From: Flavobacterium psychrophilum
GTDB lineage: Bacteria; Bacteroidota; Bacteroidia; Flavobacteriales; Flavobacteriaceae
DNA length: 50,065 bases
Assembly (NCBI GenBank): GCA_943325515.2
Contig: CALPPS020000007.1
Coordinates: 1 to 50,065, forward strand
Reading direction: 5' to 3'
Shown: one piece after another, positions 41,260 through 50,065 of the stretch
Layout: each line of letters starts with the position of its first letter
How positions within the stretch are numbered: the stretch's first letter is position 1
Position numbers and translations under genes: made by a program
Notes under the pieces: model-generated
What the model saw: only the letters and a program-made list of their open reading frames with translations
What the model was told of the DNA's origin: nothing
Databases searched by the model: none

Positions 41260-42544
41260 CCTTTATCAAATAATAATTCTTCTTTCCTTTTTGCAACATC
41301 AAAAACTGTTTGTTGATCAAATCTTTGGTTGTAATACTATAATCCATGGCTACTTTTTCTTTATTGAGTGCAATAGCATTTTGTTGCAACTCTCGTCTAG
41401 CATCACTATTGGAACTCAAAAAACCTGTCTTAGCGGAAAGCGCTGCGATCATATCCAGTCCATTTTCAATATCAACAATGGCAACTTCTGCTTGAGGCAC
41501 CCCTTCAAAAACTTCCAAAAAAGTTGTAGTATCTAATTTTTTCAAATCATCCATCGTTGGGCTAAAAAAAGCATTGGAAGCAAAAATAGCTTTCTCTAAT
41601 TCTTCGTTTCCATGAACAAAAGTGGTTACTTCTTGTGCCAATCTTTTTTGTAATACTCTCAAATGAGGTGCTGTTTGATGTTCTACAATTAAAGCTTCAA
41701 TAGTTGCTGCATCCAAAAATGTAAAAATCTTGATGTATTTCTCTGCATCAACATCAGTTGTATTCAACCAAAATTGGTAGAATTTATATACCGAAGTTTT
41801 ATCAGCCGTCAACCATACATTTCCTCCTTCTGATTTACCAAATTTTGAACCGTCAGCTTTAGTAATCAATGGACATGTCATGGCATAGGCTTTTGCTCCT
41901 TCTCCATTCATTCTTCGCACCAATTCAGTTCCTGTAGTAATATTTCCCCATTGGTCTGAACCCCCCATTTGCAACAAACAATGGTGTGATTTATACAAAT
42001 GATGAAAATCGTAACCTTGAATTAATTGATAAGTAAACTCGGTAAAACTCATTCCTTCTCCTTCAGCAGAAAGACGTTTCTTTACAGAATCCTTTGCCAT
42101 CATATAATTTACCGTGATACGTTTTCCCACATCGCGTGCAAAATTGATAAAAGAAAAATCTTTCATCCAATCGTAATTATTCACCAATATCGGAGCATTG
42201 GCAGCCGAAGCATTAAAATCTAAAAAGCGAGATAGAACGGCTTTAATTCCGGCTACATTTTTTTCTAAAGTAGCTTCATCAAGCAAATTTCTTTCATCTG
42301 ATTTTCCAGAAGGATCACCAATCATTCCAGTAGCACCTCCGACCAAGGCAATAGGTTTATGACCAAAGTTACCTAAATGAACTAACAAGATAATAGGCAC
42401 TAAACTTCCAATGTGCAACGAATCACTTGTTGGGTCAAACCCAATATAGGTTGTGGTCATTTCTTTTAAAAGTTGTTCTTCAGTTCCTGGCATAATATCA
42501 TGAACCAAGCCACGCCATTGTAATTCTGCTACTAAATTTTTCAT
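41252..42544 (-). CDS. tyrS: Tyrosyl-tRNA synthetase
   Basis: A 430-residue class I aminoacyl-tRNA synthetase, TyrRS bacterial type. The HIGH-like motif is [11 protein letters not shown] (about 37-47), [12 protein letters not shown] and GGSDQWGNI contact tyrosine and the KMSKS equivalent is [12 protein letters not shown]. An S4 domain is at the C-terminus. Length is normal. Transcribed alone; a TATCTTTG box lies at 42622-42629. Confidence 0.96.
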   Translation of the reverse strand: MKNLVAELQWRGLVHDIMPGTEEQLLKEMTTTYIGFDPTSDSLHIGSLVPIILLVHLGNFGHKPIALVGGATGMIGDPSGKSDERNLLDEATLEKNVAGIKAVLSRFLDFNASAANAPILVNNYDWMKDFSFINFARDVGKRITVNYMMAKDSVKKRLSAEGEGMSFTEFTYQLIQGYDFHHLYKSHHCLLQMGGSDQWGNITTGTELVRRMNGEGAKAYAMTCPLITKADGSKFGKSEGGNVWLTADKTSVYKFYQFWLNTTDVDAEKYIKIFTFLDAATIEALIVEHQTAPHLRVLQKRLAQEVTTFVHGNEELEKAIFASNAFFSPTMDDLKKLDTTTFLEVFEGVPQAEVAIVDIENGLDMIAALSAKTGFLSSNSDARRELQQNAIALNKEKVAMDYSITTKDLINKQFLMLQKGKKNYYLIKVI

Positions 42545-42621
42545 CTCACTAAAATACTATTTGTTATTGGTGTTCGATGCAGTCGCCATACTGGCTCGTG
42601 TCATTTTATAATCAATTTGGG

Positions 42622-42629
42622 CAAAGATA
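42622..42629 (-). promoter_or_regulatory. TAnnTTTG -7 box of tyrS
   Basis: TATCTTTG on the minus strand, 77 nt before the ATG. The leader could accommodate regulatory structure, but I see no T-box elements. Confidence 0.6.
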
Positions 42630-42641
42630 GTTTTAATTAGT

Positions 42642-42662
42642 CAATTTGAAAATTTGAAAATG
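42642..42662 (+). repeat. TTTGAAAA-type intergenic word repeat
   Basis: Two units of AATTTGAAA plus ATG, sharing ATTTGAAAATG with the hemW-ruvC spacer. Confidence 0.5.
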
Positions 42663-42698
42663 TATCAAATTCCGACTTTGAATTCGTAAATTTACAAC

Positions 42699-43682
42699 AT
42701 GATTTTAGTCACTGGCGGTACAGGATTAGTAGGAGCGCATTTATTGCTTCATTTGGTTGACAATGAAGTCGCTATTCGTGCTATTTATAGAAATATAAAT
42801 GCTATCGAAAAAACAAAATCACTTTTTAATCTTCATCACAAAGAACATTTATTTTCCAAAATTGAGTGGATTAAAGCAGATATTATTGATGTCCCTTCTT
42901 TGACGATTGCTTTCGAAAACATTGAATATGTTTATCATTGTGCAGGGTTGATTTCATTTGACCCAAAAGATGAAGACTTACTCCGAAAAACAAACATCGA
43001 AGGCACTGCCAATATTGTCAATTTATGTATTGATTTTAAAGTAAAAAAACTTTGTCATGTTAGTTCTATTGCTGCATTGGGCGATTTGGCACAAAATGAA
43101 ACGGTTATTTCCGAAACTTCCGAATGGAATCCTGAAATGTTTCATAGTGATTATGCTATTTCAAAATATGGTGCCGAACTTGAAGTTTGGCGAGGATTTC
43201 AAGAAGGATTAGCTGTTGTAATTTTAAATCCTGGAGTGATTTTAGGCTCAACTCTATGGAAAGATGGAAGTGGAGCTATTTTTACAAAAATTAAAAATGG
43301 ACTGTTATTTTATACCAAAGGACAAACCGGTTATATAGGCGTTACCGATGTCGTTACAATAATGATTCAAGTAATGAATAGTGCTATAAATGGCGAACGT
43401 TTTTCATTGGTTTCAGAACATTATACTTATGAAAATATTATAACGACTATAGCAAACGCTATGGGTTGTGAAACTGCAAAATATTATGCAAAACCATGGA
43501 TGACTAGAATTGCTTGGAAAATTGATTGGTTCTTAACGACTTTTTTTGGCAAAAAAAGAACTCTTTCTAAATATGCTGCTACCACGCTTCACAGTGTAGA
43601 TAATTACAGTACTGAAAAAATAAAAAATGCTTTGAAATATGAGTTTCAAAGCATTGATACTGTGTTAAAAGAAATTATATAA
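42699..43682 (+). CDS. NAD(P)-dependent epimerase/dehydratase (extended SDR)
   Basis: A 327-residue extended short-chain dehydrogenase. Rossmann loop ILVTGGTGLVGAHLLLHL starts at residue 2. EYVYHCAGLISFDP and VSSIAAL follow, and the catalytic Tyr-x3-Lys is YAISK (about residues 151-155). It resembles dihydroflavonol-reductase-like / NAD-dependent epimerases; the substrate is unknown. The stop at 43682 almost touches the stop of the convergent DUF4296 gene. Confidence 0.87.
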   Translation: MILVTGGTGLVGAHLLLHLVDNEVAIRAIYRNINAIEKTKSLFNLHHKEHLFSKIEWIKADIIDVPSLTIAFENIEYVYHCAGLISFDPKDEDLLRKTNIEGTANIVNLCIDFKVKKLCHVSSIAALGDLAQNETVISETSEWNPEMFHSDYAISKYGAELEVWRGFQEGLAVVILNPGVILGSTLWKDGSGAIFTKIKNGLLFYTKGQTGYIGVTDVVTIMIQVMNSAINGERFSLVSEHYTYENIITTIANAMGCETAKYYAKPWMTRIAWKIDWFLTTFFGKKRTLSKYAATTLHSVDNYSTEKIKNALKYEFQSIDTVLKEII

Positions 43683-43683
43683 A

Positions 43684-44061
43684 CTATTCTACTTTAGGTT
43701 TATCATCGCTTGGCTTAATTGAATTAGGATTTGGATTGGCAAGATTGTTATTTTCTTTATCTAATTTACTTTTAACTTCTTCATACATTTTTTTATATTC
43801 TTCAATATCTGAAGCATAATATTTATTGCTCTGCACCAATTGAAGACTATCAATTTTATACTTTTTATAGATATAGTCATTTGCTTTTTGATTGCTGATA
43901 CCACCCTCAATATATTGGTTTTTCAAAGCATCTAGCAAAGACAAATCATATAAAATAGCTATCATTTTATCTTTCTCAATTAAGTTTTTAGGTTTTTCAA
44001 TTGTATTATTACAACTGAAAAACGAAAATATCAAACAAATTATTACTATGCTATTTCTCAT
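43684..44061 (-). CDS. DUF4296 lipoprotein
   Basis: A 125-residue lipoprotein with lipobox FSFFSC (Cys17) and the DUF4296 core: KMIAILYDLSLLDALKNQ, then YIYKKYKIDSLQLVQSNKYYASD. The tail is charged, with NPNPNS. Start at 44061 (MRNSIVII) gives a proper signal peptide; the longer frame from 44100 would add 13 non-signal residues. It overlaps the dihydroorotase coding end only if the longer start were used. Third gene of the mannosyltransferase-pyrC-DUF4296 group. Function unknown. Confidence 0.8.
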   Translation of the reverse strand: MRNSIVIICLIFSFFSCNNTIEKPKNLIEKDKMIAILYDLSLLDALKNQYIEGGISNQKANDYIYKKYKIDSLQLVQSNKYYASDIEEYKKMYEEVKSKLDKENNNLANPNPNSIKPSDDKPKVE

Positions 44062-44071
44062 CCTAAAGGTT

Positions 44072-45412
44072 TTATCTGTCAAAAAGTAAACGTTTCCCAA
44101 CTGGTGATTCTTTTACTTTAAAATTTTGATATACTAATTCTCCATTAACAAAAGTGTGAGTTATTCTTGATTTAAAGTTATAGCCATCAAATGGTGACCA
44201 CCCGCATTTGGCTATAATATTTTCCTTTTTCACACTCCATGGTAAACTAGTATTTACAATAACCAAATCTGCATAATACCCTTTCTTAATAAATCCACGC
44301 TTTTCTATTTTGAAAATCTTGGCAGGATTATGACACATTTTTTCCACTATTTTTTCAATCGAGATTTTTCCTTGATGATGGGCTTCAAACATAGCCACAA
44401 CTGCGTGTTGCACTAATGGCCCACCAGAAGGTGCTTTAGTATATATCTGATTTTTTTCTTCTAAGGTATGCGGCGCATGGTCTGTAGCTATAACATCAAT
44501 TCTATCGTCGAGCAAAGCTTTCCATAATGCTTCTCTGTCTGAAACTGATTTAACAGCTGGATTCCATTTGATAAGATTGCCTTTAGTGGCATAATCTTCA
44601 TCCGAAAACCAAAGATGGTGAATGCAAACCTCAGCTGTAATTTGTTTTTTTTCTAAAGGAATTTTATTGGTAAATAAATCCAATTCTTTTGCGGTAGAAA
44701 GATGAAAAACATGCAATCTTGCTCCAGTTTTCTTAGCTAAATTTATTATCCTAACCGTTGATTTATAACATGCTTCTACACTTCTAATTTCTGGATGAAA
44801 TTTAACTGGAATATCATCACCAAACTGTAATTTGTATCTCTCTAAATTTTCTTTGACCGTAGTTTCATCTTCACTATGCACTGCAATTAATAATTTAGTG
44901 CTAGAAAATATTTTTTCTAGAGAATCTGAACTATCAACTAGCATATCACCTGTTGAAGAGCCAAGGAATAATTTTAAACCCGCAACATTTTTCGGATTAG
45001 TTTTAAGAATTTCTTCTAAATTATCATTGGTGCCTCCCATCATAAATGAATAATTGGCATAGGAAGTTTTGGCTGCAATTTGATATTTTTCCTCTAAAAT
45101 TTCTTGAGTAATTGCATTAGGGACTGTATTGGGCTGTTCTATAAAAGAAGTAATTCCACCAGCTACTGCTGCTCTACTCTCAGAAGCGATATCGCCTTTA
45201 TGAGTAAGGCCTGGTTCGCGAAAATGAACTTGATCATCGATAGCGCCAGGAATTAAATAACTTCCTTCGGCATCAATGATTTTACAACTGGCAAGTTTTG
45301 GGCTAATCCTCTCGGCAATCTCAACAATAAATTCGTTTTCAATCAAAACATCGCCTTCAAATAGCTTTCCTTCATTTACAATTTTGGCATTCTTAATTAA
45401 AACGGTATTCAT
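44072..45412 (-). CDS. pyrC: Dihydroorotase (class I), with altered metal motif
   Basis: A 446-residue cyclic amidohydrolase for the third step of pyrimidine synthesis. The metal motif usually written DxHxHxR is here DDQVHFREPG: His63 and Arg65 are present, but the first His is Gln61. Other sites look intact: the carboxylated-lysine region AGLKLFLGSS, VHSEDE, HVFHLSTAKE and ATDHAPHTLEEK. I recall DDQVHFREPG from other Bacteroidota, so it is probably lineage-wide. It lies 8 bp after the mannosyltransferase gene. Whether it is the functional dihydroorotase or a non-catalytic partner cannot be settled here. Confidence 0.88.
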   Translation of the reverse strand: MNTVLIKNAKIVNEGKLFEGDVLIENEFIVEIAERISPKLASCKIIDAEGSYLIPGAIDDQVHFREPGLTHKGDIASESRAAVAGGITSFIEQPNTVPNAITQEILEEKYQIAAKTSYANYSFMMGGTNDNLEEILKTNPKNVAGLKLFLGSSTGDMLVDSSDSLEKIFSSTKLLIAVHSEDETTVKENLERYKLQFGDDIPVKFHPEIRSVEACYKSTVRIINLAKKTGARLHVFHLSTAKELDLFTNKIPLEKKQITAEVCIHHLWFSDEDYATKGNLIKWNPAVKSVSDREALWKALLDDRIDVIATDHAPHTLEEKNQIYTKAPSGGPLVQHAVVAMFEAHHQGKISIEKIVEKMCHNPAKIFKIEKRGFIKKGYYADLVIVNTSLPWSVKKENIIAKCGWSPFDGYNFKSRITHTFVNGELVYQNFKVKESPVGKRLLFDR

Positions 45413-45420
45413 TTGATTTA

Positions 45421-46146
45421 TTATAAATGGTTTAAAAATTTTCTAAATCTGAGATAAATAACACCAAAAATGGCTTCTTTAATGATAGCTCCACTCATTT
45501 TGGATTGCCCTTTGGTCCTATCAGTAAAAATAACTGGTACTTCTTGAATATTAAAATTCTTAGCAAAAGCTCTATATTTCATTTCTATTTGAAAAGCATA
45601 TCCTATAAATTTGATACTGTTCAAATTTATTTTTTCTAACACTTCTCTTTGATAACATATAAATCCAGCGGTAGCATCCATGATTTTCATTCCTGTAATC
45701 ATTCTCACATAAACCGAAGCAAAATAAGAAAGTAATACTCTACTTAAAGGCCAATTTACTACATTAACTCCAGTAACATAACGAGAACCAATGGCTAAAT
45801 CTGCTCCATTTTTGTAACATGCATTGTATAACTTTTCTAAATCCGTGGGATTATGAGAGAAATCGGCATCCATTTCGAAAATATATTCATAATTAGAATT
45901 TAAAGCCCACTTGAAACCATGCACATAAGCGGTACCTAAACCCGCTTTTTTGGTTCTCTTAACTAAAAACAATTGATTTGGAAATTCTTGTTGTAATTCT
46001 ATTACTTTATCTGCCGTTTTATCAGGTGAGTTATCATCAACGATTAGTATATGAAACTGTTTCTGTAATGAAAACACCGCTCTAATAATAGATTCGATAT
46101 TTTCAATTTCATTATAGGTTGGAATAATTACAATGCTGTCGCTCAT
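45421..46146 (-). CDS. Polyprenol monophosphomannose synthase
   Basis: A 241-residue GT2 enzyme of the dolichol/polyprenol-phosphate mannose synthase type, making polyprenyl-P-mannose as sugar donor. IIPTYNEIENIESII opens the chain, VDDNSPDKTAD and EMDADFSHNP supply the metal and sugar-nucleotide binding Asp residues. There are no C-terminal membrane helices, as in Ppm1-like soluble forms. First gene of a three-gene group with pyrC and DUF4296; promoter at 46169-46176. Confidence 0.88.
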   Translation of the reverse strand: MSDSIVIIPTYNEIENIESIIRAVFSLQKQFHILIVDDNSPDKTADKVIELQQEFPNQLFLVKRTKKAGLGTAYVHGFKWALNSNYEYIFEMDADFSHNPTDLEKLYNACYKNGADLAIGSRYVTGVNVVNWPLSRVLLSYFASVYVRMITGMKIMDATAGFICYQREVLEKINLNSIKFIGYAFQIEMKYRAFAKNFNIQEVPVIFTDRTKGQSKMSGAIIKEAIFGVIYLRFRKFLNHL

Positions 46147-46168
46147 AAAATGTAGTCAAACTCTGTTA

Positions 46169-46176
46169 CAAAAATA
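46169..46176 (-). promoter_or_regulatory. TAnnTTTG -7 box of the mannosyltransferase-pyrC operon
   Basis: TATTTTTG on the minus strand, 22 nt upstream of the ATG. Confidence 0.6.
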
Positions 46177-46236
46177 AACTTTTTATTAAAGTACTATCTT
46201 AATAATTTTATAATAATTTAACAATTAAAAAATTAG

Positions 46237-46244
46237 TAATTTTG
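46237..46244 (+). promoter_or_regulatory. TAnnTTTG -7 box of the DUF4271-hemD operon
   Basis: TAATTTTG, 8 nt before the ATG at 46253, another very short leader. If the internal ATG at 46283 were used the leader would be about 33 nt. Confidence 0.55.
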
Positions 46245-46252
46245 CCAAGATT

Positions 46253-46927
46253 ATGATAGAAAATGTTTTACAGCCAAGAATAATGGAGAACAAAGATTGG
46301 GCAACCTATCTGTTTATCTTTTCGTTTGCTTTGATTGCAATTACTAAAGCGGCTTTTGAAACTCGATTTAATGATTTCTTGAGGATTTTAGTTTCTGATA
46401 AATATATAAAAGTATATAAAGATACTTCTCATTTAAAGAGCGGTTTTACAATATTGTTATTTATTGTACAAATAATATCGTTTTCTTTTTTTATTCAATT
46501 ATTACTGCACCAATTAGGGTATATTTCAAAAACAGATTGGATACTATTTATTAGGATTTTTACTTTTTTTGGAATTTTTGTCCTTTCAAAATTTTTAATC
46601 GAAAAAATTATTGCTACCACATTTAACATTGAAGAATTCAATGAGCAACTTAATCTGCAAAAAGTAAGTTATAGAACATTTATCGGTATCCTTTTACTTC
46701 CCATAAACATTTATTTATTTTACAATAACAACCCTTCAAATGTTTTGTTTTTTATTGTTATTAGTTTGATTTTAATAACAAACTTGTTTACTTATCTAGT
46801 TTCCTTGAAGGTTTATCAAAATTTATTAATTAGTAAAGTGTTTTATTTTATTTTGTATCTTTGCGCACTTGAAATAGCACCGTACTATTTTATATATTAT
46901 TTGATTACAAAAAATTTAGCGCATTAA
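46253..46927 (+). CDS. DUF4271 membrane protein
   Basis: A 224-residue protein with about six hydrophobic helices and the DUF4271 opening LQPRIMENKDWATYLFIFSF. It is followed after 1 bp by hemD, a pairing I recall across Flavobacteriaceae, so a link to heme or envelope function is possible but unproven. No catalytic motif is visible. The start could also be Met11 (46283). Confidence 0.8.
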   Translation: MIENVLQPRIMENKDWATYLFIFSFALIAITKAAFETRFNDFLRILVSDKYIKVYKDTSHLKSGFTILLFIVQIISFSFFIQLLLHQLGYISKTDWILFIRIFTFFGIFVLSKFLIEKIIATTFNIEEFNEQLNLQKVSYRTFIGILLLPINIYLFYNNNPSNVLFFIVISLILITNLFTYLVSLKVYQNLLISKVFYFILYLCALEIAPYYFIYYLITKNLAH

Positions 46928-46928
46928 A

Positions 46929-47687
46929 ATGTCAAATTTGAAAGTGAAAACAATTTTGGTGTCACAGCCAGAGCCAAAAGTAGAGAATTCACCTTATTTT
47001 GAATTACAACAAAAGCATAAGGTAAAAATCGATTTTCGTCCATTTATTCACGTAGAAGGGGTTAATGCAAAAGATATTAGGGCTCAAAAAATTGACTTAC
47101 ATAACTTTACGGCTATTATCTTAACTAGTCGAAATTCTGTTGACCACTTTTTTAGAGTAGCTGAAGAAATGCGTTATAAGGTTCCCGAAGACTTAAAATA
47201 TTTTTGTCAATCTGAAGCTATTGCTTTCTATTTACAGAAGTATGTGGTGTACAGAAAACGCAAAATATATGTTGGTCAAAAAGACTTTGTGGATTTATCC
47301 CCTTTAATCAAAAAATATAAAGAGGAAAAATTCTTATTGCCTGCTTCAGACCAATTAAATTTTGATGTTCCTCACACTTTAAATAGTTTAAAAGTGGATT
47401 GGACACAAGCTACTTTTTATAAAACAGTAATGAGTGACTTGTCTGATTTAGCAGATGTATATTATGATGTTTTAGCTTTCTTTAGCCCTACAGGGATAAA
47501 ATCGTTATTCAAAAACTTTCCTGACTTCAAACAAAACAATACACGTATTGCAGTTTTTGGAAGCACGACTCAAAAAGAAGCTTTGGAACACGGTTTACGT
47601 ATTGATATATTAGCACCAACGCCTGAAACGCCCTCTATGACAATGGCTTTGGAAAAATATATTGCTGACGCTAACAAAGGAAAATAA
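46929..47687 (+). CDS. hemD: Uroporphyrinogen-III synthase
   Basis: A 252-residue HemD-family protein that closes hydroxymethylbilane to uroporphyrinogen III. Family conservation is low, but the pattern is clear: KTILVSQPEPKVENSPYFELQ, TAIILTSRNSVDHFF (first domain), FCQSEAIAFYLQ, and second-domain DVLAFFSPTGIKSLFKNF with IAVFGSTTQKEALEHGL. It is the second gene of the DUF4271-hemD operon and is followed by a terminator. Confidence 0.88.
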   Translation: MSNLKVKTILVSQPEPKVENSPYFELQQKHKVKIDFRPFIHVEGVNAKDIRAQKIDLHNFTAIILTSRNSVDHFFRVAEEMRYKVPEDLKYFCQSEAIAFYLQKYVVYRKRKIYVGQKDFVDLSPLIKKYKEEKFLLPASDQLNFDVPHTLNSLKVDWTQATFYKTVMSDLSDLADVYYDVLAFFSPTGIKSLFKNFPDFKQNNTRIAVFGSTTQKEALEHGLRIDILAPTPETPSMTMALEKYIADANKGK

Positions 47688-47708
47688 ACATTTATTTTTT
47701 ATAATATT

Positions 47709-47737
47709 AAAAGCCATTCAAAATTGAATGGCTTTTT
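47709..47737. terminator. Bidirectional terminator between hemD and pckA
   Basis: AAAAGCCATTCAA/TTGAATGGCTTTT, flanked by T and A runs, between the two convergent genes. Confidence 0.8.
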
Positions 47738-47765
47738 CGGTTTAATTAAATTTTTTTGTTGCTTT

Positions 47766-49391
47766 TTACAATTGCGGTCCTGCTTTCACTAAACTTTGTC
47801 CTTCTGAATTATCCATATATTGAGCAAAATTTTTGATGAATTTTGAAGCTAAATCTGTAGCTTTGGAATTCCAATCTGTGGTATTTTCATATGTATCCCT
47901 TGGATCTAAAATGGCTGAATTTACATCATGCAATGTTGTTGGAACTTCTAAATTAAATACCGGAATCAATTTAGATGCTACTTTTTCAATAGAACCATCT
48001 AAAATTGCATCAATAATAGCTCTTGTATCTTTAATTGAAATTCGTTTTCCGGTTCCATTCCAACCCGTATTGACCATGTAAGCTTTTGCATGGTGTTGTT
48101 CCATTTTCTTAACCAATTCTTCTCCATATTTTGTTGGATGCAAGGATAAAAAAGCTTTCCCAAAACAAGCGGAAAATGTTGGTTCAGGTTGTGTAACGCC
48201 CAGTTCTGTTCCTGCTAATTTTGCTGTAAATCCCGAAAGGAAATAGTATTTAGTTTGTTCGGGAGTTAACTTGGAAACTGGAGGCATTACACCAAAAGCA
48301 TCAGCAGTTAAGAAAATTACTTTAGTAGCATGACCCGCTTTTGAAACTGGCTTAACTATGTTATGTATATGATATATTGGATAAGAAACTCTTGTGTTTT
48401 GAGTAACTGAGCCATCCTTAAAATCAATGGTTCCAGAAGCATTCACGGTTACATTTTCTAACAACGCATCGCGTTTTATGGCAGCAAAAATATCGGGTTC
48501 GTTTTCTTTGCTTAAATCAATTGTCTTGGCATAACACCCTCCTTCAAAGTTAAAAACTCCTTCATCATCCCATCCGTGCTCATCATCGCCTATTAACTCG
48601 CGTTTAGGATCTGTTGATAAGGTTGTCTTTCCTGTTCCCGATAATCCGAAGAAAATAGCAACATCGCCATCAGCTCCTTTATTGGCAGAACAATGCATTG
48701 ATGCAATTCCTTGTAATGGCAAGTAGTAATTCATCATTGAGAACATTCCTTTTTTCATTTCTCCACCATACCATGTACCGCCAATCAACTGCATTTTTTC
48801 AGTTAAATTGAAAGCTACATAAACTTCAGAATTTAAACCATGGGCTGCATAATTTTTGAATGAAGTTTTAGATCCATTTAATACTATAAAATCTGGATCT
48901 CCAAAATTTTCTAGCTCTGCTTCTGTTGGACGGATAAACATATTAGTGACAAAATGCGCTTGCCAAGCTACTTCCATAATAAAACGCACTTTCAAACGGG
49001 TGTTTTTATTGGCTCCACAAAAAGCATCTACTACATATAATTTTTTGTCCGAAAGCTGATTGATTGTATTTTCTTTTAAAGCATTCCAAGTGTTTGGAGT
49101 AATTGGCTTGTTATCGTTTGCTGCTTTTTCAGAATTCCACCAAATCGTGTTTTCAGTGATAGTATCTTTAACAATATATTTGTCTTTTGGAGACCTTCCT
49201 GTAAAAACTCCAGTCATTACATTTACAGCACCAAGTTCAGTAGGTTGTCCTTTTTCATAACCTTTCAAATTTGAATCAAGTTCATCACTGTATAATTTTT
49301 CAAAAGAAGGGTTATGTATAATTTCGCAAACATTTTTAATTCCATATTTTTCTAACGAAATCGATTTCGTAAATTGAGCGTAGTTATCCAT
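47766..49391 (-). CDS. pckA: Phosphoenolpyruvate carboxykinase (ATP)
   Basis: A 541-residue ATP-dependent PEPCK, converting oxaloacetate to PEP in gluconeogenesis. [14 protein letters not shown] (substrate site), [19 protein letters not shown] (metal-binding Lys/His region), and kinase-1a P-loop [12 protein letters not shown] (249-258 region) are all present, followed by [21 protein letters not shown]. Length matches E. coli PckA (540). Monocistronic, with promoter TACCTTTG. Confidence 0.96.
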   Translation of the reverse strand: MDNYAQFTKSISLEKYGIKNVCEIIHNPSFEKLYSDELDSNLKGYEKGQPTELGAVNVMTGVFTGRSPKDKYIVKDTITENTIWWNSEKAANDNKPITPNTWNALKENTINQLSDKKLYVVDAFCGANKNTRLKVRFIMEVAWQAHFVTNMFIRPTEAELENFGDPDFIVLNGSKTSFKNYAAHGLNSEVYVAFNLTEKMQLIGGTWYGGEMKKGMFSMMNYYLPLQGIASMHCSANKGADGDVAIFFGLSGTGKTTLSTDPKRELIGDDEHGWDDEGVFNFEGGCYAKTIDLSKENEPDIFAAIKRDALLENVTVNASGTIDFKDGSVTQNTRVSYPIYHIHNIVKPVSKAGHATKVIFLTADAFGVMPPVSKLTPEQTKYYFLSGFTAKLAGTELGVTQPEPTFSACFGKAFLSLHPTKYGEELVKKMEQHHAKAYMVNTGWNGTGKRISIKDTRAIIDAILDGSIEKVASKLIPVFNLEVPTTLHDVNSAILDPRDTYENTTDWNSKATDLASKFIKNFAQYMDNSEGQSLVKAGPQL

Positions 49392-49426
49392 ATATATTAG
49401 TTTGGGTTATTCCATAAGTCTAACTA

Positions 49427-49434
49427 CAAAGGTA
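49427..49434 (-). promoter_or_regulatory. TAnnTTTG -7 box of pckA
   Basis: TACCTTTG on the minus strand, 35 nt upstream of the ATG. Confidence 0.65.
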
Positions 49435-49472
49435 AAAATTTAATTATAGAAAGTATTTTTTTGTTGGAGATA

Positions 49473-49859
49473 TTATTTTTTTTGTTGGAAATATTTCCAA
49501 AAAATAATGATCCAAGCCACTATTAATAAGGTTCCTCCGATAGGCGTTATGACTCCAATAGGTTTGAAATTAATGCCTGAGATTGTTTTAGTAGCTAACA
49601 AATAAATAGACCCTGAGAAGAAAATTACGCCAAAAATCACAAGTGATAAGATGGTTTTTTTTGCTTTTTCTTCCAAAAAAGAATTTAGTCCCAAAAACAA
49701 TAAAAACAAAGCGTGATACATTTGATATTTTACACCTGTTTCAAATGCTCCTAACTCTTCAATTGTCAAATGTTTTTTCAGAGCATGAGCACCGAAAGCT
49801 CCTAAAATTATAGCTGTCATTCCCATGAAAGCAGCTACTCTTATTATTTTTCTTTCCAT
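49473..49859 (-). CDS. DUF423 membrane protein
   Basis: A 128-residue DUF423 (YgdD-like) protein with four hydrophobic helices. GAFGAHALKKHLT and FETGVKYQMYHALFLLFLG are the family signature; IFSG-type FFSGSIYLL and PIGGTLLIVAW follow. Function unknown. The start at 49859 is preferred over 49886 because a TAAATTTG box (49884-49891) overlaps the earlier ATG. Confidence 0.88.
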   Translation of the reverse strand: MERKIIRVAAFMGMTAIILGAFGAHALKKHLTIEELGAFETGVKYQMYHALFLLFLGLNSFLEEKAKKTILSLVIFGVIFFSGSIYLLATKTISGINFKPIGVITPIGGTLLIVAWIIIFWKYFQQKK

Positions 49860-49883
49860 TGATTTAATGTGTGTACTAAACCA

Positions 49884-49891
49884 CAAATTTA
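49884..49891 (-). promoter_or_regulatory. TAnnTTTG -7 box of the DUF423 gene
   Basis: TAAATTTG on the minus strand, 24 nt before the ATG at 49859. Confidence 0.6.
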
Positions 49892-49970
49892 TTCGTTATA
49901 TAAGTAAGAATAAACAAATTTAAAGTTTCTTTTTCCACAAAAGTTTCGGGATGAACCGTTTTAAATATTT

Positions 49971-49978
49971 TATATTTG
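49971..49978 (+). promoter_or_regulatory. TAnnTTTG -7 box of the last (partial) gene
   Basis: TATATTTG, 18 nt upstream of the ATG at 49997. Confidence 0.65.
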
Positions 49979-49996
49979 CATGTTTAATTTAAAATC

Positions 49997-50065
49997 ATGA
50001 AGAAAATATTTTTTGTACCTATCACAGTTTTTGTTTTAGGTTCCTTTACTTCCATAAATAGTCAA
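49997..50065 (+). CDS. Partial CDS: N-terminus of a probable secreted protein
   Basis: Only the first 23 codons are in the window. They read as a signal peptide (MKKIFFVPITVFVLGSFTS), with INSQ as the likely cleavage region. The frame is open to the window edge. A promoter box precedes it. The mature protein is not visible, so no function can be given. Confidence 0.7.
   Translation, partial: MKKIFFVPITVFVLGSFTSINSQ

Overview
The window is an AT-rich chromosomal segment of a Flavobacteriaceae member (Bacteroidota), most likely Flavobacterium or a close relative. Evidence: many genes are preceded by the Bacteroidota -7 promoter element TAnnTTTG. Several proteins carry type IX secretion (T9SS) C-terminal sorting domains. 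DnaE is fused to a proofreading exonuclease, ribosomal protein S16 has a long acidic tail, and a DUF4271-HemD pair is present. The tRNA genes do not encode CCA. Genus assignment is inference from gene content and remembered homologues; no search was run.

Layout. 1-3790 looks accessory: a truncated DUF885 gene, a very AT-rich acyltransferase bracketed by two copies of a REP-like repeat, and a hipBA toxin-antitoxin pair with a three-palindrome operator, all lying on the 3' side of a tRNA-Leu. 3791-8808 holds an M20 dipeptidase and a minus-strand series (ruvC, hemW, a GxxExxY gene inside inverted repeats, a cyclase-family hydrolase, an MmcQ/YjbR protein). 8904-11440 holds a flippase-like membrane protein overlapping a GT2 glycosyltransferase, and a TonB-like lipoprotein. 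11550-14855 encodes a 1101-residue T9SS surface protein. 15150-22646 holds tRNA-Asp, DUF58, thioredoxin, exonuclease-DnaE, an RRM protein and a DUF6252 lipoprotein. 22768-27113 holds rpsP-rimM, trmN6, an acyl-CoA dehydrogenase and DUF3050. 27160-30022 is an Fe-S/redox operon (Mrp, NifU-like, ferredoxin reductase, ferredoxin). 30177-31804 is trmB-lysE-ATL. 31889-40180 holds a glycosyltransferase, a PhoR/PhoB-type two-component pair and, divergent from it, a TonB-dependent receptor, a beta-helix-like lipoprotein and two T9SS proteins, one of which is almost only a sorting domain. 40279-50065 is mostly housekeeping: LuxE-like, tyrS, an SDR protein, DUF4296-pyrC-polyprenol-P mannosyltransferase, DUF4271-hemD, pckA, DUF423 and a truncated secreted-protein gene.

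Most of the window is conserved core genome. The unusual features are (i) the GxxExxY gene in a 468-bp unit with near-identical inverted ends that begin with TTAA, inserted between hemW and its downstream neighbour; (ii) short REP-like or low-complexity sequences in intergenic spaces and apparently spliced in frame into hemW, mrp and the GT2 gene; (iii) a secreted protein that is essentially a bare T9SS sorting domain, beside a related CBM-like protein in a receptor cluster next to a PhoBR-type system; and (iv) a class I dihydroorotase whose first metal-ligand histidine is replaced by glutamine. Function statements rest on motifs readable in the translations and on family knowledge.
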